NCBI RefSeq assembly: GCF_039645585.1
Contig: NZ_CP147915.1
Location: forward strand, 1,798,001 to 1,862,000
DNA from: Sulfurimonas sp. HSL-1656
GTDB lineage: Bacteria; Campylobacterota; Campylobacteria; Campylobacterales; Sulfurimonadaceae
Direction: 5' to 3'
DNA: 64,000 bases
The notes under the pieces are model-generated. The model was not told the DNA's origin, searched no databases, and worked only from the letters and a program-made list of their open reading frames with translations. A program made the position numbers and the translations under genes. Positions 1 through 9,067 of this stretch are shown piece by piece; position 1 is the first letter of the stretch; each line of letters begins with the position of its first letter.

Positions 1-2595
1 GCGGCTGATGTTGATGAAGTAGGTTGCCGGGTAGAGCTCGCCGATAATACGCCCCGCCCCTTCAAGGGAGCTGACCGGTTCGCTGAGCCCCGAGAAACTG
101 ATGGTCGGCAGCAGCGTCAAAATGGCCGTTGCCGCCAAAGCGGCGATCTGGGTCCGGGTAAACGCGGACATGAGCAGCCCGAGGCCCGTCGTGATCGTCA
201 CGAAAAGCAGCGCCCCCAGGCTCAGCGTCATCATACTCCCTTTGAGCGGGACCCCGAACAGCCATACGGCGATCATGACCAGGCCGAAAAAACCGACCAT
301 GCTGACAACGATGTAGGGAAGCTGCTTGCCCAGCAGGAACTCCAGGCGCGTGACCGGGGTGGCGTAGAAGTTGGTGATGGAACCCAGCTCCTTCTCCCGC
401 ACGACGCTCAGCGCCATCAGGATCGACGGGATGAAGACCAGCAGGATCGGGATGATCGCGGGCACCATCGCGAAGATACTTTTGAAGTCCTGGTTGTAGC
501 GGTAGCGCATCTCGATGTCGACAGGTGAGAGCGCGGGAACATAGCCCAGCGTCCGGCGTGTCAGCTCCGTAAGGTAGTCGTAGTGCATCCCGCGGATGTA
601 GCCCAGGATCGTTTCGGCGCGGAACGGCATCGCCCCGTCGATCCAGACCCCGATCTGCGTCTGCTGCCCCCGCGTCACATCCCTGCCGAAGCCCGGCGGG
701 ATCTCGAGGGCGACGGCGACCTCCCCGCTGCGCATGCGCCGGTCCAGGTCCGCCTGCGACTGCAGCGGCGGCTGCTCCAGGAAATAGCGCGACCCCGCCA
801 GGCTCTGGACGTAGTCGCGGCTCTGGGGGCTATGGTCCCGGTCGAGTACGGCAAAGTGGAGGTCCTCGACGTCCATCGTGATCCCGAACCCCAGGGTAAG
901 CATCAGCAGCACGGTCCCGAACACGGCGAAAGTGAGCCGGACCGGGTCGCGCAGCAGCTCGAGCGTTTCGCGGTAACTGTAACCGAAAAGGCGCAGCGGG
1001 CTGAAGAAACGGTTCGGCGTCCTGGCACGGTGCGACGCCGGCTCCGCGGCGCTCTGCCCCTTCTCCTCCCCCCCGATCGCCTCCTCGAGGTAATCGATAA
1101 AGGCCTCTTCGAGCCCCGTCTTCCCCCGCGCGCGGATAAGCGATTCCGGTGTATCGCTGGCCAGGACCCTGCCCTGGTGCATCAAGGAGATGCGGTCGCA
1201 GCGTTCGCCCTCGTTCATGAAGTGGGTGGAGATGAAGATCGTAACGCCGTCGTGACGGGCAAGGTCGATCAACAGCTCCCAGAAGCTGTCGCGCGACACG
1301 GGGTCGACGCCCGAGGTCGGTTCGTCGAGGATGAGCATCTGCGGCCGGTGCACGACGGCGACGGCCAGGGAGAGGCGCTGCCTGATGCCCAGCGGCATCC
1401 CGTCGGGGTAGCTGTGCTCGTACGCTTCGAGCTTGAAGCGTTCGATCATCTCGTCGACCCTTGTCTCGACCTCCTGCGCGGGAAGGTGAAAGAGTTTGGC
1501 GTGCAGCACGAGGTTCTGCCGGACCGTCAGTTCCGCGTAGAGCGAGAAAGACTGGGTCATGTAGCCGACTTTGTTCCGCGTCGCGAGATCGTGGCTTTCA
1601 CTCCGGACGCCGAAAAGCCACGCCTCCCCCTCGCTGGGGTGCAGCAGTCCGGTCAGCATCTTCATCGTCGTCGTCTTTCCGCAGCCGTTGGAACCGAGAA
1701 ACCCGAAGATCTCGCCGCGTTTGATCCGGAAACTGACACGGTCCACCGCCGTAAAATCGCCGAATCGCATCGTCAGCCCCTCTGCGGCGATGGCATCTTC
1801 CGCCTCCGCAAAGTTGCCCGGGGGGACGACGAGGATTTCATGCCCCCGGCGTTTACGCTCGGGCAGCAGGCGGATAAAGGCTTCATCAAGCGTCTCCGTA
1901 CCGGTCTGCTTCCGCAAGGCATCGGGGGTCCCCGTTGCCAGCACCTGCCCTTCGTCCATCGCCACCAGCCAGTCGAAGCGTTCCGCCTCCTCCATATAGG
2001 CCGTGGCGATGATCACGCTCATCCCCTCCCAGTGGGAGCGGATGCGTTCGATCAGCTCCCAGAACTGCCGTCGCGACAGCGGGTCGACCCCCGTCGTCGG
2101 TTCGTCGAGGATCAGCAGGTCCGGATCGTGGATCAGGGCGCAGCAGAGCCCCAATTTCTGCTTCATCCCGCCCGAAAGCTTCCCGGCCGGGCGTTCTTTG
2201 AAGGGGGCAAGCCCGGTGCTCTCGAGCAGCTCAGCGATCCGCGCTTCACGCTCCGCCCGACCCTGGGCGAACAGGCGGCCGAAGAACTCGACGTTTTCAT
2301 ACACCGACAGGGACATATAGAGGTTCTTGCCCAGCCCCTGCGGCATGTAGGCAATGCGCGGGCAGACCGATGCGCGGTAGCGTGCATCGGCCATGTCACC
2401 CCCGAAAACCTCCACGCGCCCCGCTTCGATGCGCCGGACCCCGGAGATCAGTCCCAGCAGCGTCGATTTCCCCACGCCGTCGGGGCCGATAAAGCCGACC
2501 ATCTTGCCTGCCGGAATCTCCAGGTTGACGCTATCAAGCGCCTGTGTCTTGCCGTAGCGGTGAGAGATTTCTGCAAGGGTGACCACACTGTTCAT
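1..2595 (-). CDS. rbbA: RbbA-type ABC protein (two ATPase domains plus ABC-2 permease), 3' end cut by window edge
   Basis: Inner-membrane exporter subunit with two nucleotide-binding domains fused to an ABC-2 permease; 865 codons are visible. NBD1 has Walker [10 protein letters not shown] (residues 37-45), signature LSGGM (about 140) and Walker B LLILDEP (160-166). NBD2 has Walker [10 protein letters not shown] (301-309), a degenerate signature LGIRQRLS and Walker B MLILDEP. A first membrane helix near residue 505 is followed by an extracytoplasmic domain and more helices. The aspartate in the first Walker A (GPDG) and the LGIRQR signature resemble E. coli RbbA/YhiH (about 911 aa), so roughly 45 residues should be missing at the left edge. 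Its ATG overlaps the stop of the HlyD gene as ATGA. E. coli has the same YhiI-RbbA order, with a YhhJ permease next, so one may lie beyond the edge. Ribosome association is known for E. coli RbbA only; export is the likelier role here. Confidence 0.88.
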   Translation of the reverse strand, partial: MNSVVTLAEISHRYGKTQALDSVNLEIPAGKMVGFIGPDGVGKSTLLGLISGVRRIEAGRVEVFGGDMADARYRASVCPRIAYMPQGLGKNLYMSLSVYENVEFFGRLFAQGRAEREARIAELLESTGLAPFKERPAGKLSGGMKQKLGLCCALIHDPDLLILDEPTTGVDPLSRRQFWELIERIRSHWEGMSVIIATAYMEEAERFDWLVAMDEGQVLATGTPDALRKQTGTETLDEAFIRLLPERKRRGHEILVVPPGNFAEAEDAIAAEGLTMRFGDFTAVDRVSFRIKRGEIFGFLGSNGCGKTTTMKMLTGLLHPSEGEAWLFGVRSESHDLATRNKVGYMTQSFSLYAELTVRQNLVLHAKLFHLPAQEVETRVDEMIERFKLEAYEHSYPDGMPLGIRQRLSLAVAVVHRPQMLILDEPTSGVDPVSRDSFWELLIDLARHDGVTIFISTHFMNEGERCDRISLMHQGRVLASDTPESLIRARGKTGLEEAFIDYLEEAIGGEEKGQSAAEPASHRARTPNRFFSPLRLFGYSYRETLELLRDPVRLTFAVFGTVLLMLTLGFGITMDVEDLHFAVLDRDHSPQSRDYVQSLAGSRYFLEQPPLQSQADLDRRMRSGEVAVALEIPPGFGRDVTRGQQTQIGVWIDGAMPFRAETILGYIRGMHYDYLTELTRRTLGYVPALSPVDIEMRYRYNQDFKSIFAMVPAIIPILLVFIPSILMALSVVREKELGSITNFYATPVTRLEFLLGKQLPYIVVSMVGFFGLVMIAVWLFGVPLKGSMMTLSLGALLFVTITTGLGLLMSAFTRTQIAALAATAILTLLPTISFSGLSEPVSSLEGAGRIIGELYPATYFINISR

Positions 2596-3593
2596 GGCGT
2601 CGGATCATCCCCCGGCAGGCGGTTCAGCCGCTCAGGCCACGGCGTCTGCGTGTCCGTACGCACATAGGCACTCCCCGGCAGTCCGATCTTGACCCGGTCA
2701 AGGTAGCGGCGCAGCAGGGCTTCGTCGACTTTCACCTTGATCCGGAACATCAGCTTTTCGCGCTCGCTCTGCGTTTCGATCTCTTTGGGGGTGAACTGCG
2801 CCTGCGGGGAGACGAAGGTCACCGTGGCCGGGATCGCGACATCCGGACGCGCATCCAGGACAATCCGCGCTTCGCTGCCGATGTCGATGCGCCCCGCCTG
2901 CGCCGTCGGCAGGAAAATCGTCATATAGACGTCGGTCAGGTCCAGCAGCGTCAACACCTTTCCGCCGCCGCCGATGATCTCACCGGGTTCGCGGAGCCGG
3001 TAGAGGACGCGTCCGTCGATGGGCGCATAGAGCCGGCTCTCGTCAAGGTTCGCCTTGATCGAATCCGCCTGCGCCCGCGCCGCATCGATGGCGGCATCAG
3101 CGCTGACGACCTGTGCACGCGCCGCCTCCAGGGCGGCTTCGGTAACATTCAGGGCCGACTCGTGCTGCTGAAGCTGTACCAGCGGGATGTTCTTGTTGAC
3201 ATAGAGATTCTTGGAGCGTTCAAGGTTTTTGCGCGCAAGGGTCCGTTCGCTCTCGCGCTGCTTGACCACGGAAAGCGCGAGTTTGCGCTGCTGCTCCGCC
3301 TGGCGCACCTGCGCCAGCGCCTGGGCGTAACGGGCATCAAGCTCGGCCGTGTCCATCGCCGCCAGCAGCTCCCCTTTTTTGACCATGTCCCCCTCGTGCA
3401 CGGTGATCTCGGCGAGCCTTCCGGGCAGTTTCGTTTCAATGTCGACCATCGTCGCCTCGATGCGCCCGTTCCCCATCGCGATCGTCTCCGGCAGGGAAGG
3501 CCCTTCCAGCCGGAGCAGTGTAAAGTAAAGTGCGCCGGCCGTGACGGCCAGCAGCAGGACAATGCCCGCACGTTTGAAAAATGGGTTATTCAT
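2592..3593 (-). CDS. HlyD-family periplasmic adaptor (YhiI-like)
   Basis: Membrane fusion protein of 333 residues bridging the RbbA-type transporter and the TolC-like channel. It has one N-terminal membrane helix (about residues 8-25), a biotinyl-lipoyl-like segment around [20 protein letters not shown], a long coiled-coil hairpin rich in A, Q, R and E (about 75-190), then the second lipoyl half ([10 protein letters not shown]) and a beta-barrel region. The ATG at 3593 is preferred to an in-frame ATG 45 bases upstream because AGGAAAG lies just before it. It overlaps the end of the channel gene by 8 bases and the start of rbbA by 4, so the three are translationally coupled. Substrate unknown. 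Confidence 0.88.
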   Translation of the reverse strand: MNNPFFKRAGIVLLLAVTAGALYFTLLRLEGPSLPETIAMGNGRIEATMVDIETKLPGRLAEITVHEGDMVKKGELLAAMDTAELDARYAQALAQVRQAEQQRKLALSVVKQRESERTLARKNLERSKNLYVNKNIPLVQLQQHESALNVTEAALEAARAQVVSADAAIDAARAQADSIKANLDESRLYAPIDGRVLYRLREPGEIIGGGGKVLTLLDLTDVYMTIFLPTAQAGRIDIGSEARIVLDARPDVAIPATVTFVSPQAQFTPKEIETQSEREKLMFRIKVKVDEALLRRYLDRVKIGLPGSAYVRTDTQTPWPERLNRLPGDDPTP

Positions 3594-5943
3594 AGCTTTC
3601 CTTTTTGACCGAATACGCTTCCGGGGTTTCCAGCGCATGCCGCAGCCGGGCGATAAAATCCCTGCGCGCCTCCGCGTTCATGAAAAAATCGAAACGCCCG
3701 CCGTCATACTGCAGCTGCATCAGATCGACGAGGAAACGGTACCGGGTGTTCACGGCACCGAAATCGGCGGAGAGTGCCGCGTTCTGCGCGACAAGCAGGT
3801 CCGCCAGTGTCCGGTTCCCCAGGGCGTAATTCTCCCGCACGAGCCTATAGCTTTTGCGCGCGCTCCCGGCCGCCGACCGGGCCAGTGCAATCGCCGGGTA
3901 CCCGGCACGCAGCGTATGCAGGTCCCCCCGGATCCGCTGCTCCAGTGCCGACAGCCGCTCGAGACGGTCCGCCTCCAGCCGTCTGACCCCCAAGCTTGAA
4001 CGTGCGGCACGGGCACTGCGCCCCCCGCCCTCGAACAGCGGGAGGGAGAGCGACACCCCCGCCATCCAGTTGGTTTCGTCCTCTAGGCTGAACGCTGCAC
4101 CCGGCGTCCGGGTCTCGTCGAAGACATGGGTCACTTCGCCGTACAGCGCGATATCCGGGGACCAGTAGGCCCGCCGGTCGGAGCGGTACTGCCGGCGCTG
4201 CGCCGAAAGCTGCGCTTCGACCGCATCCAGGTCCGGCGAAACCTTCTGTGCCTCGGCGACATAAAATGCGTTGAGCCGTTCGAACGATACGGCGTTGCTG
4301 ATGCGTCCGAGCAGGCCGCTATCGCTGATCACGAGGGCGGGATCCTCAAGGGTCACTTCCGTCAATGCGTACCTGTCGGTGATAGGCCGGTGCAGAATCC
4401 GGTTGAGCTGTTCATACGCCCTGGCGACATCGGCCTCGGCCCGCAGCCGCGCCTGTGTCGCCACCGCGATCTCGCTCTCCCACTGGTAGACGTCGGAGAG
4501 GTCCGTCATCCCCGCATCGACACGCTGCCTTGCCATCGCAAGGTTGGCCTGCATCAGCCGCTCGTTCTCCCGGCGAATGTCTAAAAGTGTTGTGGCCACG
4601 TGCGTCTGCAAAAACGCCGTGGTCGCCTGTCGGACCACCTCGAGTTCCAGCCCGCGCTGCTGCGCCCTGCGCCCTTCCTGCAGCGATTGTTGCACCGCCA
4701 GCCTGGCCAGCGCCCTCTCCGAGAAGAGGATCTGCTGCAGCTTCAGCGCACCGTCCGTACTCTTCTCCGCGTAGAAGCCCCCTTCGACGTAGACGTTGTC
4801 GCCGTTACGCTGGGTATAGAGCAGCTCGGCACTCAATTGGGGCAGCAGGACCGAACGTACCTCGTCGATGCTCTCTTCGCCTTCCCGGACCCCCAGTTTG
4901 CCGGCGATCACATTGAGGTTCTGCTTCAGCGCCGTTTCCGCCACACCGACCAGGTCCATCGTTTGACCGTCATCGGCCGACTCGTGCAGCAGGCGCGCCT
5001 GCGCCAGGACACGGAACGGCGGCGAGATCTGCAGGGCGCGGGCGACCGCCATATCGATGCGCAGCATGCTCTGCGCTTCAAAAGCGACGCGCTGGCGCTC
5101 CGCCGCTTCTCCGCCGGCGATCGCCACGATGTTCAGGGCGGTGCGCCGCAGACGCCGCAGACGCTCATCGGCGACAAAGAGATCGGCCAGCACGCCTGAG
5201 CCCACCCCGGGTTCGAAACCGAGCGGGAACATGGGAAGCTTCTCCCGGCGGAGGTTTTCCATCAGCGCCGTGCGTGCTGCCGCAGCGAGCCCCGACATCT
5301 CTGCCAGCAGCACCGCCCCGCTCCCTTCGGCGAGACTGTAGCTCCCGTCGGCGGCCACCGGCAGCACCGCGAGCCTGACCCCCTGCGCTTTTGCGCGCTC
5401 CGCGGCACGCGCCGCCATTTCCGGGAAGAGCGCAAGGACGCGCGCATCGACCAGCAGCGATGCCTGCTCGAACGGTACGATTTCGCGGTAGCGCTCCAGT
5501 GCCGCACCGAATGTGCTATGGCCCAGGACAAAGTTGACGTTGCGGATACCGCTCCCGTCCCCTTCCGGTGCGATCCCCCGCAGGCCGGCACCTCCCGCAA
5601 AGGGGATCACCGTCGGCTTTTGCATGGCGCCCTTTGAGAGGGCGACCTCCCCCGCCAGCGTACCGAGGAGAACGATCATGTCGACCTTCTTATCCTTTTG
5701 CAGGCGTTCGATCGCGGCAGCGGTACGGACAGTGTCACCCCCGCCTTCCACCTGCATTGTCTCCGGGAAAAGGAGTTCTGACGGGTGAGGGGCGAGCTGT
5801 TTCACTTCCGTCACCAGTGCCGCCCGGTCCTGGGCGAATCCCTCATCGTAACGGTCCGCGACGATGCCCACATTGAAACCGAACGCCCATGCGGGGAACA
5901 GGAGCAGCGCCGCCGCGCCCCAACGCCTACATCCTGTTTTCAT
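3586..5943 (-). CDS. fusion of periplasmic substrate-binding-like domain and TolC-family outer-membrane channel
   Basis: 785-residue exported protein. The signal peptide (about residues 1-22) ends near AWAFG. Residues about 23-300 resemble ABC substrate-binding proteins of the ABC_sub_bind type: FNVGIVAD at the start, then KKVDMIVLLGTLAG, TVIPFAGG and VNFVLGHSTFG, the alternating strand/helix pattern of a two-lobed periplasmic fold. Residues about 310-785 are TolC-like with two repeats: long helices (LLDIRRENERLMQANLAMAR and a following Q/A/R-rich stretch) and a second repeat with VSLSLPLFEGGGRSARAARS. An ordinary TolC-family protein is about 420-500 aa, so the N-terminal domain is an addition. 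The start at 5943 has AAGGGGGAT upstream and yields the signal peptide directly. It follows tetR with a 17-base overlap. Inference: the extra domain may recruit the efflux substrate in the periplasm; a structural role is also possible. Confidence 0.82.
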   Translation of the reverse strand: MKTGCRRWGAAALLLFPAWAFGFNVGIVADRYDEGFAQDRAALVTEVKQLAPHPSELLFPETMQVEGGGDTVRTAAAIERLQKDKKVDMIVLLGTLAGEVALSKGAMQKPTVIPFAGGAGLRGIAPEGDGSGIRNVNFVLGHSTFGAALERYREIVPFEQASLLVDARVLALFPEMAARAAERAKAQGVRLAVLPVAADGSYSLAEGSGAVLLAEMSGLAAAARTALMENLRREKLPMFPLGFEPGVGSGVLADLFVADERLRRLRRTALNIVAIAGGEAAERQRVAFEAQSMLRIDMAVARALQISPPFRVLAQARLLHESADDGQTMDLVGVAETALKQNLNVIAGKLGVREGEESIDEVRSVLLPQLSAELLYTQRNGDNVYVEGGFYAEKSTDGALKLQQILFSERALARLAVQQSLQEGRRAQQRGLELEVVRQATTAFLQTHVATTLLDIRRENERLMQANLAMARQRVDAGMTDLSDVYQWESEIAVATQARLRAEADVARAYEQLNRILHRPITDRYALTEVTLEDPALVISDSGLLGRISNAVSFERLNAFYVAEAQKVSPDLDAVEAQLSAQRRQYRSDRRAYWSPDIALYGEVTHVFDETRTPGAAFSLEDETNWMAGVSLSLPLFEGGGRSARAARSSLGVRRLEADRLERLSALEQRIRGDLHTLRAGYPAIALARSAAGSARKSYRLVRENYALGNRTLADLLVAQNAALSADFGAVNTRYRFLVDLMQLQYDGGRFDFFMNAEARRDFIARLRHALETPEAYSVKKESYE

Positions 5944-6556
5944 CTGATCCCCCTTTTGCTTCCGCGTCTTTACCCTGCGCATACGGATAACACCCTTTCG
6001 TCTGGCAGATGAAGGTCTCGCACAACTGCTCGGCGAGGGCCAGCGGATTTCCGCCTGCCACTACCCAGTACTGCATGTAGCCGTGCAGCTGACCGCTGAA
6101 GATATACACGAGCAGGTCGGTCTGCTCCTTCTCCAGGCCGGGATTGATCTTTGCAAAACATGCCGTCAGGAAACTGTGGATTTTTTTGGCGCTCTGCGAG
6201 AACTCGTTGCTGAGGGCGTTGAAAAAGAGCGGATTGTTGCGCACCCCCTCTTCCAAAACAATCCGGCCCTGCTCCAGCGTGCCGAAAATGAAGCCGGCAT
6301 ACTGTTTTAACTGCAAGACGGGGTCTTCATCGGCAATACCGTCAATGGCTTCAAGGAGTGCTGCGATCTTCGATTCGATGTAGGCGAGGTAGATCCCCTC
6401 TTTTGAGCCGAATATCGCATAGACGGTACTGATGGAAACGGATCCGGCTCTGGCCAGTTCCGCCACTTTCAACTGCTGATACCCCTTCTGCTCCAGCATC
6501 GTCGACGCCAATGCCAAGAGCCTGGCTTTTTTTGCATCCATTACACTCTTTTTCAT
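5927..6556 (-). CDS. TetR/AcrR-family transcriptional regulator
   Basis: 209-residue repressor-type protein and first gene of the efflux operon. The N-terminal helix-turn-helix covers about residues 10-55, with the family pattern QLKVAELARAGSVSISTVYA followed by IFGSKEGIYLAYIE. The C-terminal ligand-binding half is helical and not closely assignable. AAAGG lies 9 bases before the ATG. Its 3' end overlaps the channel gene, so regulator and pump are co-transcribed, which usually means autoregulation with effector-triggered derepression. Two palindromes upstream (6579-6590 and 6611-6625) are the obvious operator candidates. Confidence 0.9.
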   Translation of the reverse strand: MKKSVMDAKKARLLALASTMLEQKGYQQLKVAELARAGSVSISTVYAIFGSKEGIYLAYIESKIAALLEAIDGIADEDPVLQLKQYAGFIFGTLEQGRIVLEEGVRNNPLFFNALSNEFSQSAKKIHSFLTACFAKINPGLEKEQTDLLVYIFSGQLHGYMQYWVVAGGNPLALAEQLCETFICQTKGCYPYAQGKDAEAKGGSDENRM

Positions 6557-6578
6557 GCCGCACGCCTTTAGTGTGTTG

Positions 6579-6625
6579 ACTGCGTACAGTATAGGAGCTA
6601 TTTTCTTAAGAGTAATTTAATTACT
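6579..6625 (-). promoter_or_regulatory. promoter and candidate TetR operators of the efflux operon
   Basis: On the minus strand a TATACT -10 element lies at 6588-6593, about 32 bases before the tetR ATG. It is overlapped by the palindrome-like ACTG-CGTA-CAGT at 6579-6590. A perfect inverted repeat, AGTAATT-T-AATTACT, sits just upstream at 6611-6625 near the -35 position. Either could be bound by the TetR protein encoded next to it; this is inference from position and symmetry. Confidence 0.5.
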
Positions 6626-6669
6626 GTAAATTCGCAGAGGGTGTTTCGGCTGCAAAAGTGTGCGGCCGG

Positions 6670-7041
6670 TCAGTACTTCCGTTTGTGGGGGATCACGCCG
6701 CGTACACCGCCCCGGGGGTCAGACAGGTCCCCTTGGCGGCGCGGGATCAGGTGCATATGGACGTGAAAGATCGTTTGGCCGGCATCGGCGCCGACGTTGA
6801 TACCGATGTTGAAGCCGCTGATCGTCCCGTCCAATGCCTTCAAACGTACTTGTTGCCGCTGCAGCAATGCGTGCATCGCCGCGACTTCTTCCTGCGTCAG
6901 TTCAAAATAGTCCGCGACGTGGCGCCGGGGGATAATGAGCGTATGGTGCGCCGTCACCGGGTATTTGTCGTAAAAGGCGATGGCGAGCGCGTTGCTGTCG
7001 ATCACGCTCGTTTCGGGGAGATGGCAAAAAATACAGTACAT
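6670..7041 (-). CDS. HIT-family nucleotide hydrolase/transferase
   Basis: 123-residue histidine-triad protein, probably acting on dinucleoside polyphosphates or AMP-linked substrates in the cytoplasm. The catalytic HxHxH motif is visible as FHVHMHLIPRR, with the N-terminal MYCIFCHLP and the conserved ALAIAFYDKYPVTAHHTLIIP segment. CxxC at residues 3-6 (CIFC), with a histidine next to it (CIFCH), could bind zinc as in some family members. It is monocistronic, between the divergent efflux operon and a forward gene. I see no good Shine-Dalgarno; a weak -10-like CATCCT preceded by TGC lies six bases before the ATG. Confidence 0.9.
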   Translation of the reverse strand: MYCIFCHLPETSVIDSNALAIAFYDKYPVTAHHTLIIPRRHVADYFELTQEEVAAMHALLQRQQVRLKALDGTISGFNIGINVGADAGQTIFHVHMHLIPRRQGDLSDPRGGVRGVIPHKRKY

Positions 7042-7257
7042 AGCCGTAGGATGGCAGAAGATGGATTAAAATGGGTTTCGTTTCCTTGCAGCAGACAGCA
7101 GGAGAGTGCTTCTTTTTCATTTTGCAGAACACATTACATTTTATGCATCGTTTTCTCTTATTTGGCAAAGATTTTGCTAAACATAAGAAAACACCTGTAA
7201 CAATGGGAAATACCGATTTTTATCAGGCGGCACGTTTCGCGCCAAAGGAGTGTTTAC

Positions 7258-7707
7258 ATGAAGTACCTCATTATCCTCTCTCTGCTCGCCGCTTCCCTGT
7301 TGGCCGAGATCGATGTCAGACAGAATATCAAAGCCCTCTATATCGGGGTTCCCCTGACAAAAGGCCAGATGGATTACATTCTCGACAACCAGTCCCGTAT
7401 CGTCGCGCTCATGAAGGCGCAGGCCATCCAGACCGTAGGCGCCCAGCAGATCCACGACAGCAACGTCGTGGAATTCATGCTGCGCAGTGACGGCACGGCC
7501 GACAGTTACAGAGTCCTTGACCACGCCAGCCGTCGCAACATCGACCGGCTCAGTGAACTGATCGTCATGGAGGGGTACAAGCAGATGCCCGTTCCCCCTA
7601 CTGACACCCCCGTCCGTCTTATTATCCGGTACCGTACCGGCAATATGGAGAGCGCCGTCGACCTTACGCCGGAGCCAGAACCGCAGCCGAAAAAACGCGT
7701 GCGCTAA
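7258..7707 (+). CDS. small exported protein with a TonB-C-terminal-like domain
   Basis: 149 residues. A signal peptide (MKYLIILSLLAASLLA) is followed by a short helical stretch. A region at about residues 75-128 has the spacing of TonB C-terminal domains: VVEFMLRSDGTADSYRVLDH, then an alpha helix ending MEGYKQMPVPP, then VRLIIRYR. No N-terminal membrane anchor or proline-rich spacer of a full TonB is present; the tail is PEPEPQPKKRVR. AAAGGAG sits 7 bases before the ATG. It may be a periplasmic TonB-like accessory or only a structural relative. The 216 bases before it (7042-7257) hold an AT-rich stretch around 7105-7210 that is presumably its promoter; I see nothing else there. Confidence 0.6.
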   Translation: MKYLIILSLLAASLLAEIDVRQNIKALYIGVPLTKGQMDYILDNQSRIVALMKAQAIQTVGAQQIHDSNVVEFMLRSDGTADSYRVLDHASRRNIDRLSELIVMEGYKQMPVPPTDTPVRLIIRYRTGNMESAVDLTPEPEPQPKKRVR

Positions 7708-7758
7708 CGCCAGCAACGGCTGCCTTTCTTTCACGGCAGGCCGTCAACCCCATTTCAA

Positions 7759-9066
7759 ATGAACAATATGATGCCGAATACGACGAAGACAATCGGACTG
7801 GCCGGCGCGATCGCGATCGGCATCGGCGGGATGGTCGGCGGAGGAATCTTTGCCGTTCTCGGTGAAGCCGTCTCCCTGTCGCACGGTGCCACACCGCTCG
7901 CTTTTCTCTTCGGCGGGGTCATCGCCCTGATGACCGCCTTCTCCTACGCCCGGCTTGCCGTCGCTTTTCCCGGACCCGGCGGGACGGTCATCTACATCGA
8001 CAGCGCCTTTGGGAACAACCTGGCGTCAGGGAGCGTCAACCTGATGCTCTGGCTGAGCTACCTGGTGACGATCGCGCTCTATGCCGTCGCGTTCGGCGCC
8101 TACGCCCATACTTTTTTTCCGCTCGAATCGGCCCTGCTCCATCATATCCTGATCTCCCTGGCCATCGTCCTTCCGACCCTGATCAACCTCGTCAGCAGCG
8201 CGTTCGTCAGCCGCTCGGAGACCTTTATCGTCGGGATGAAACTGCTGCTGCTTGCACTCATCATCCTTGCCAGTATCCCCGATATTGACGCCGCGCCGCT
8301 TTCCCCTTCGCACTGGGGAGCCTTTCCGACCATCATCGCCGCGGGCATGATCATCTTCGTAGCCTATGAAGGGTTCGAACTGATCGCCAATGCCTCTGCC
8401 GACATTAAAACGCCCGAACGCACGCTTCCCCGCGCCTTGATAGGGAGCGTCCTCATCGTCATCGTACTCTATATCCTCATCGGGGTCGTCACGGTCAGTA
8501 GCGTTCCCGAAACCGCCCTGGAAAAAGCCAAGGATTACGCCCTGGCCGTTGCGGCGGAACCCGCACTGGGACACACCGGCTTCATTCTGGTCGCCGTCGC
8601 CGCGCTGCTGGCAACGTTTTCGGCCATCAATGCCACCATCTACGGGAATGCACGCCTGGGGTATACCCTCGCCAAAGAGGGGCGCCTGCCCGAGGCCTTT
8701 GATAAAGAGCGGCGGAATGAACCCTTTGTCGGTGTCCTCGCCACGATGGCCCTGGGGATCGTCATCGCCAATACGATCAACCTGACCGAGATCGCCATCA
8801 TCGGCAGCGCCGGTTTTCTCCTCATCTTCGCCCTCGTCAATGCCGCGGCGCTGAAACTGGCCCGGGCCATCGGCAGTCAGCCCCTGCTGCACCTGCTCGC
8901 CCTGCTGCTGAGTGCGGGGGCGCTGCTCGTGCTCCTCTACCACACCTGGGAAGAAAACAGCGCTGCCGTCATGATCTTCGCCGGCTTTATCGCCATTTCC
9001 GTTCTCTTCGAGTTACTCTACGGGCGGCTCGTGCGGGGGCACTTCCTGGACCGGGCTTACCACTAA
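7759..9066 (+). CDS. APC-superfamily amino acid/polyamine permease
   Basis: 435-residue inner-membrane transporter with about 12 helices. The diagnostic start of the fold is intact: helix 1 AGAIAIGIGGMVGGGIFAVLG gives the unwound substrate-binding GxGGG segment. Later FVAYEGFELIANASADIKTP matches the helix 6 region and the amphipathic loop of APC permeases. The C-terminal helices are shorter than in typical 450-500 aa members. No strong ribosome-binding site precedes the ATG at 7759; ATGs at 7768 and 7771 are alternatives. Substrate cannot be told from sequence. It converges on modC, with one base between the stops. Confidence 0.85.
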   Translation: MNNMMPNTTKTIGLAGAIAIGIGGMVGGGIFAVLGEAVSLSHGATPLAFLFGGVIALMTAFSYARLAVAFPGPGGTVIYIDSAFGNNLASGSVNLMLWLSYLVTIALYAVAFGAYAHTFFPLESALLHHILISLAIVLPTLINLVSSAFVSRSETFIVGMKLLLLALIILASIPDIDAAPLSPSHWGAFPTIIAAGMIIFVAYEGFELIANASADIKTPERTLPRALIGSVLIVIVLYILIGVVTVSSVPETALEKAKDYALAVAAEPALGHTGFILVAVAALLATFSAINATIYGNARLGYTLAKEGRLPEAFDKERRNEPFVGVLATMALGIVIANTINLTEIAIIGSAGFLLIFALVNAAALKLARAIGSQPLLHLLALLLSAGALLVLLYHTWEENSAAVMIFAGFIAISVLFELLYGRLVRGHFLDRAYH

Positions 9067-9067
9067 G

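Noticed and set aside
583-2667. Long open frame on the plus strand (694 codons)
   Set aside because: It is antisense to the RbbA-type gene, gives an Arg/His/Asp-rich, repeat-poor protein without motifs, and the minus strand carries clear ATPase motifs.
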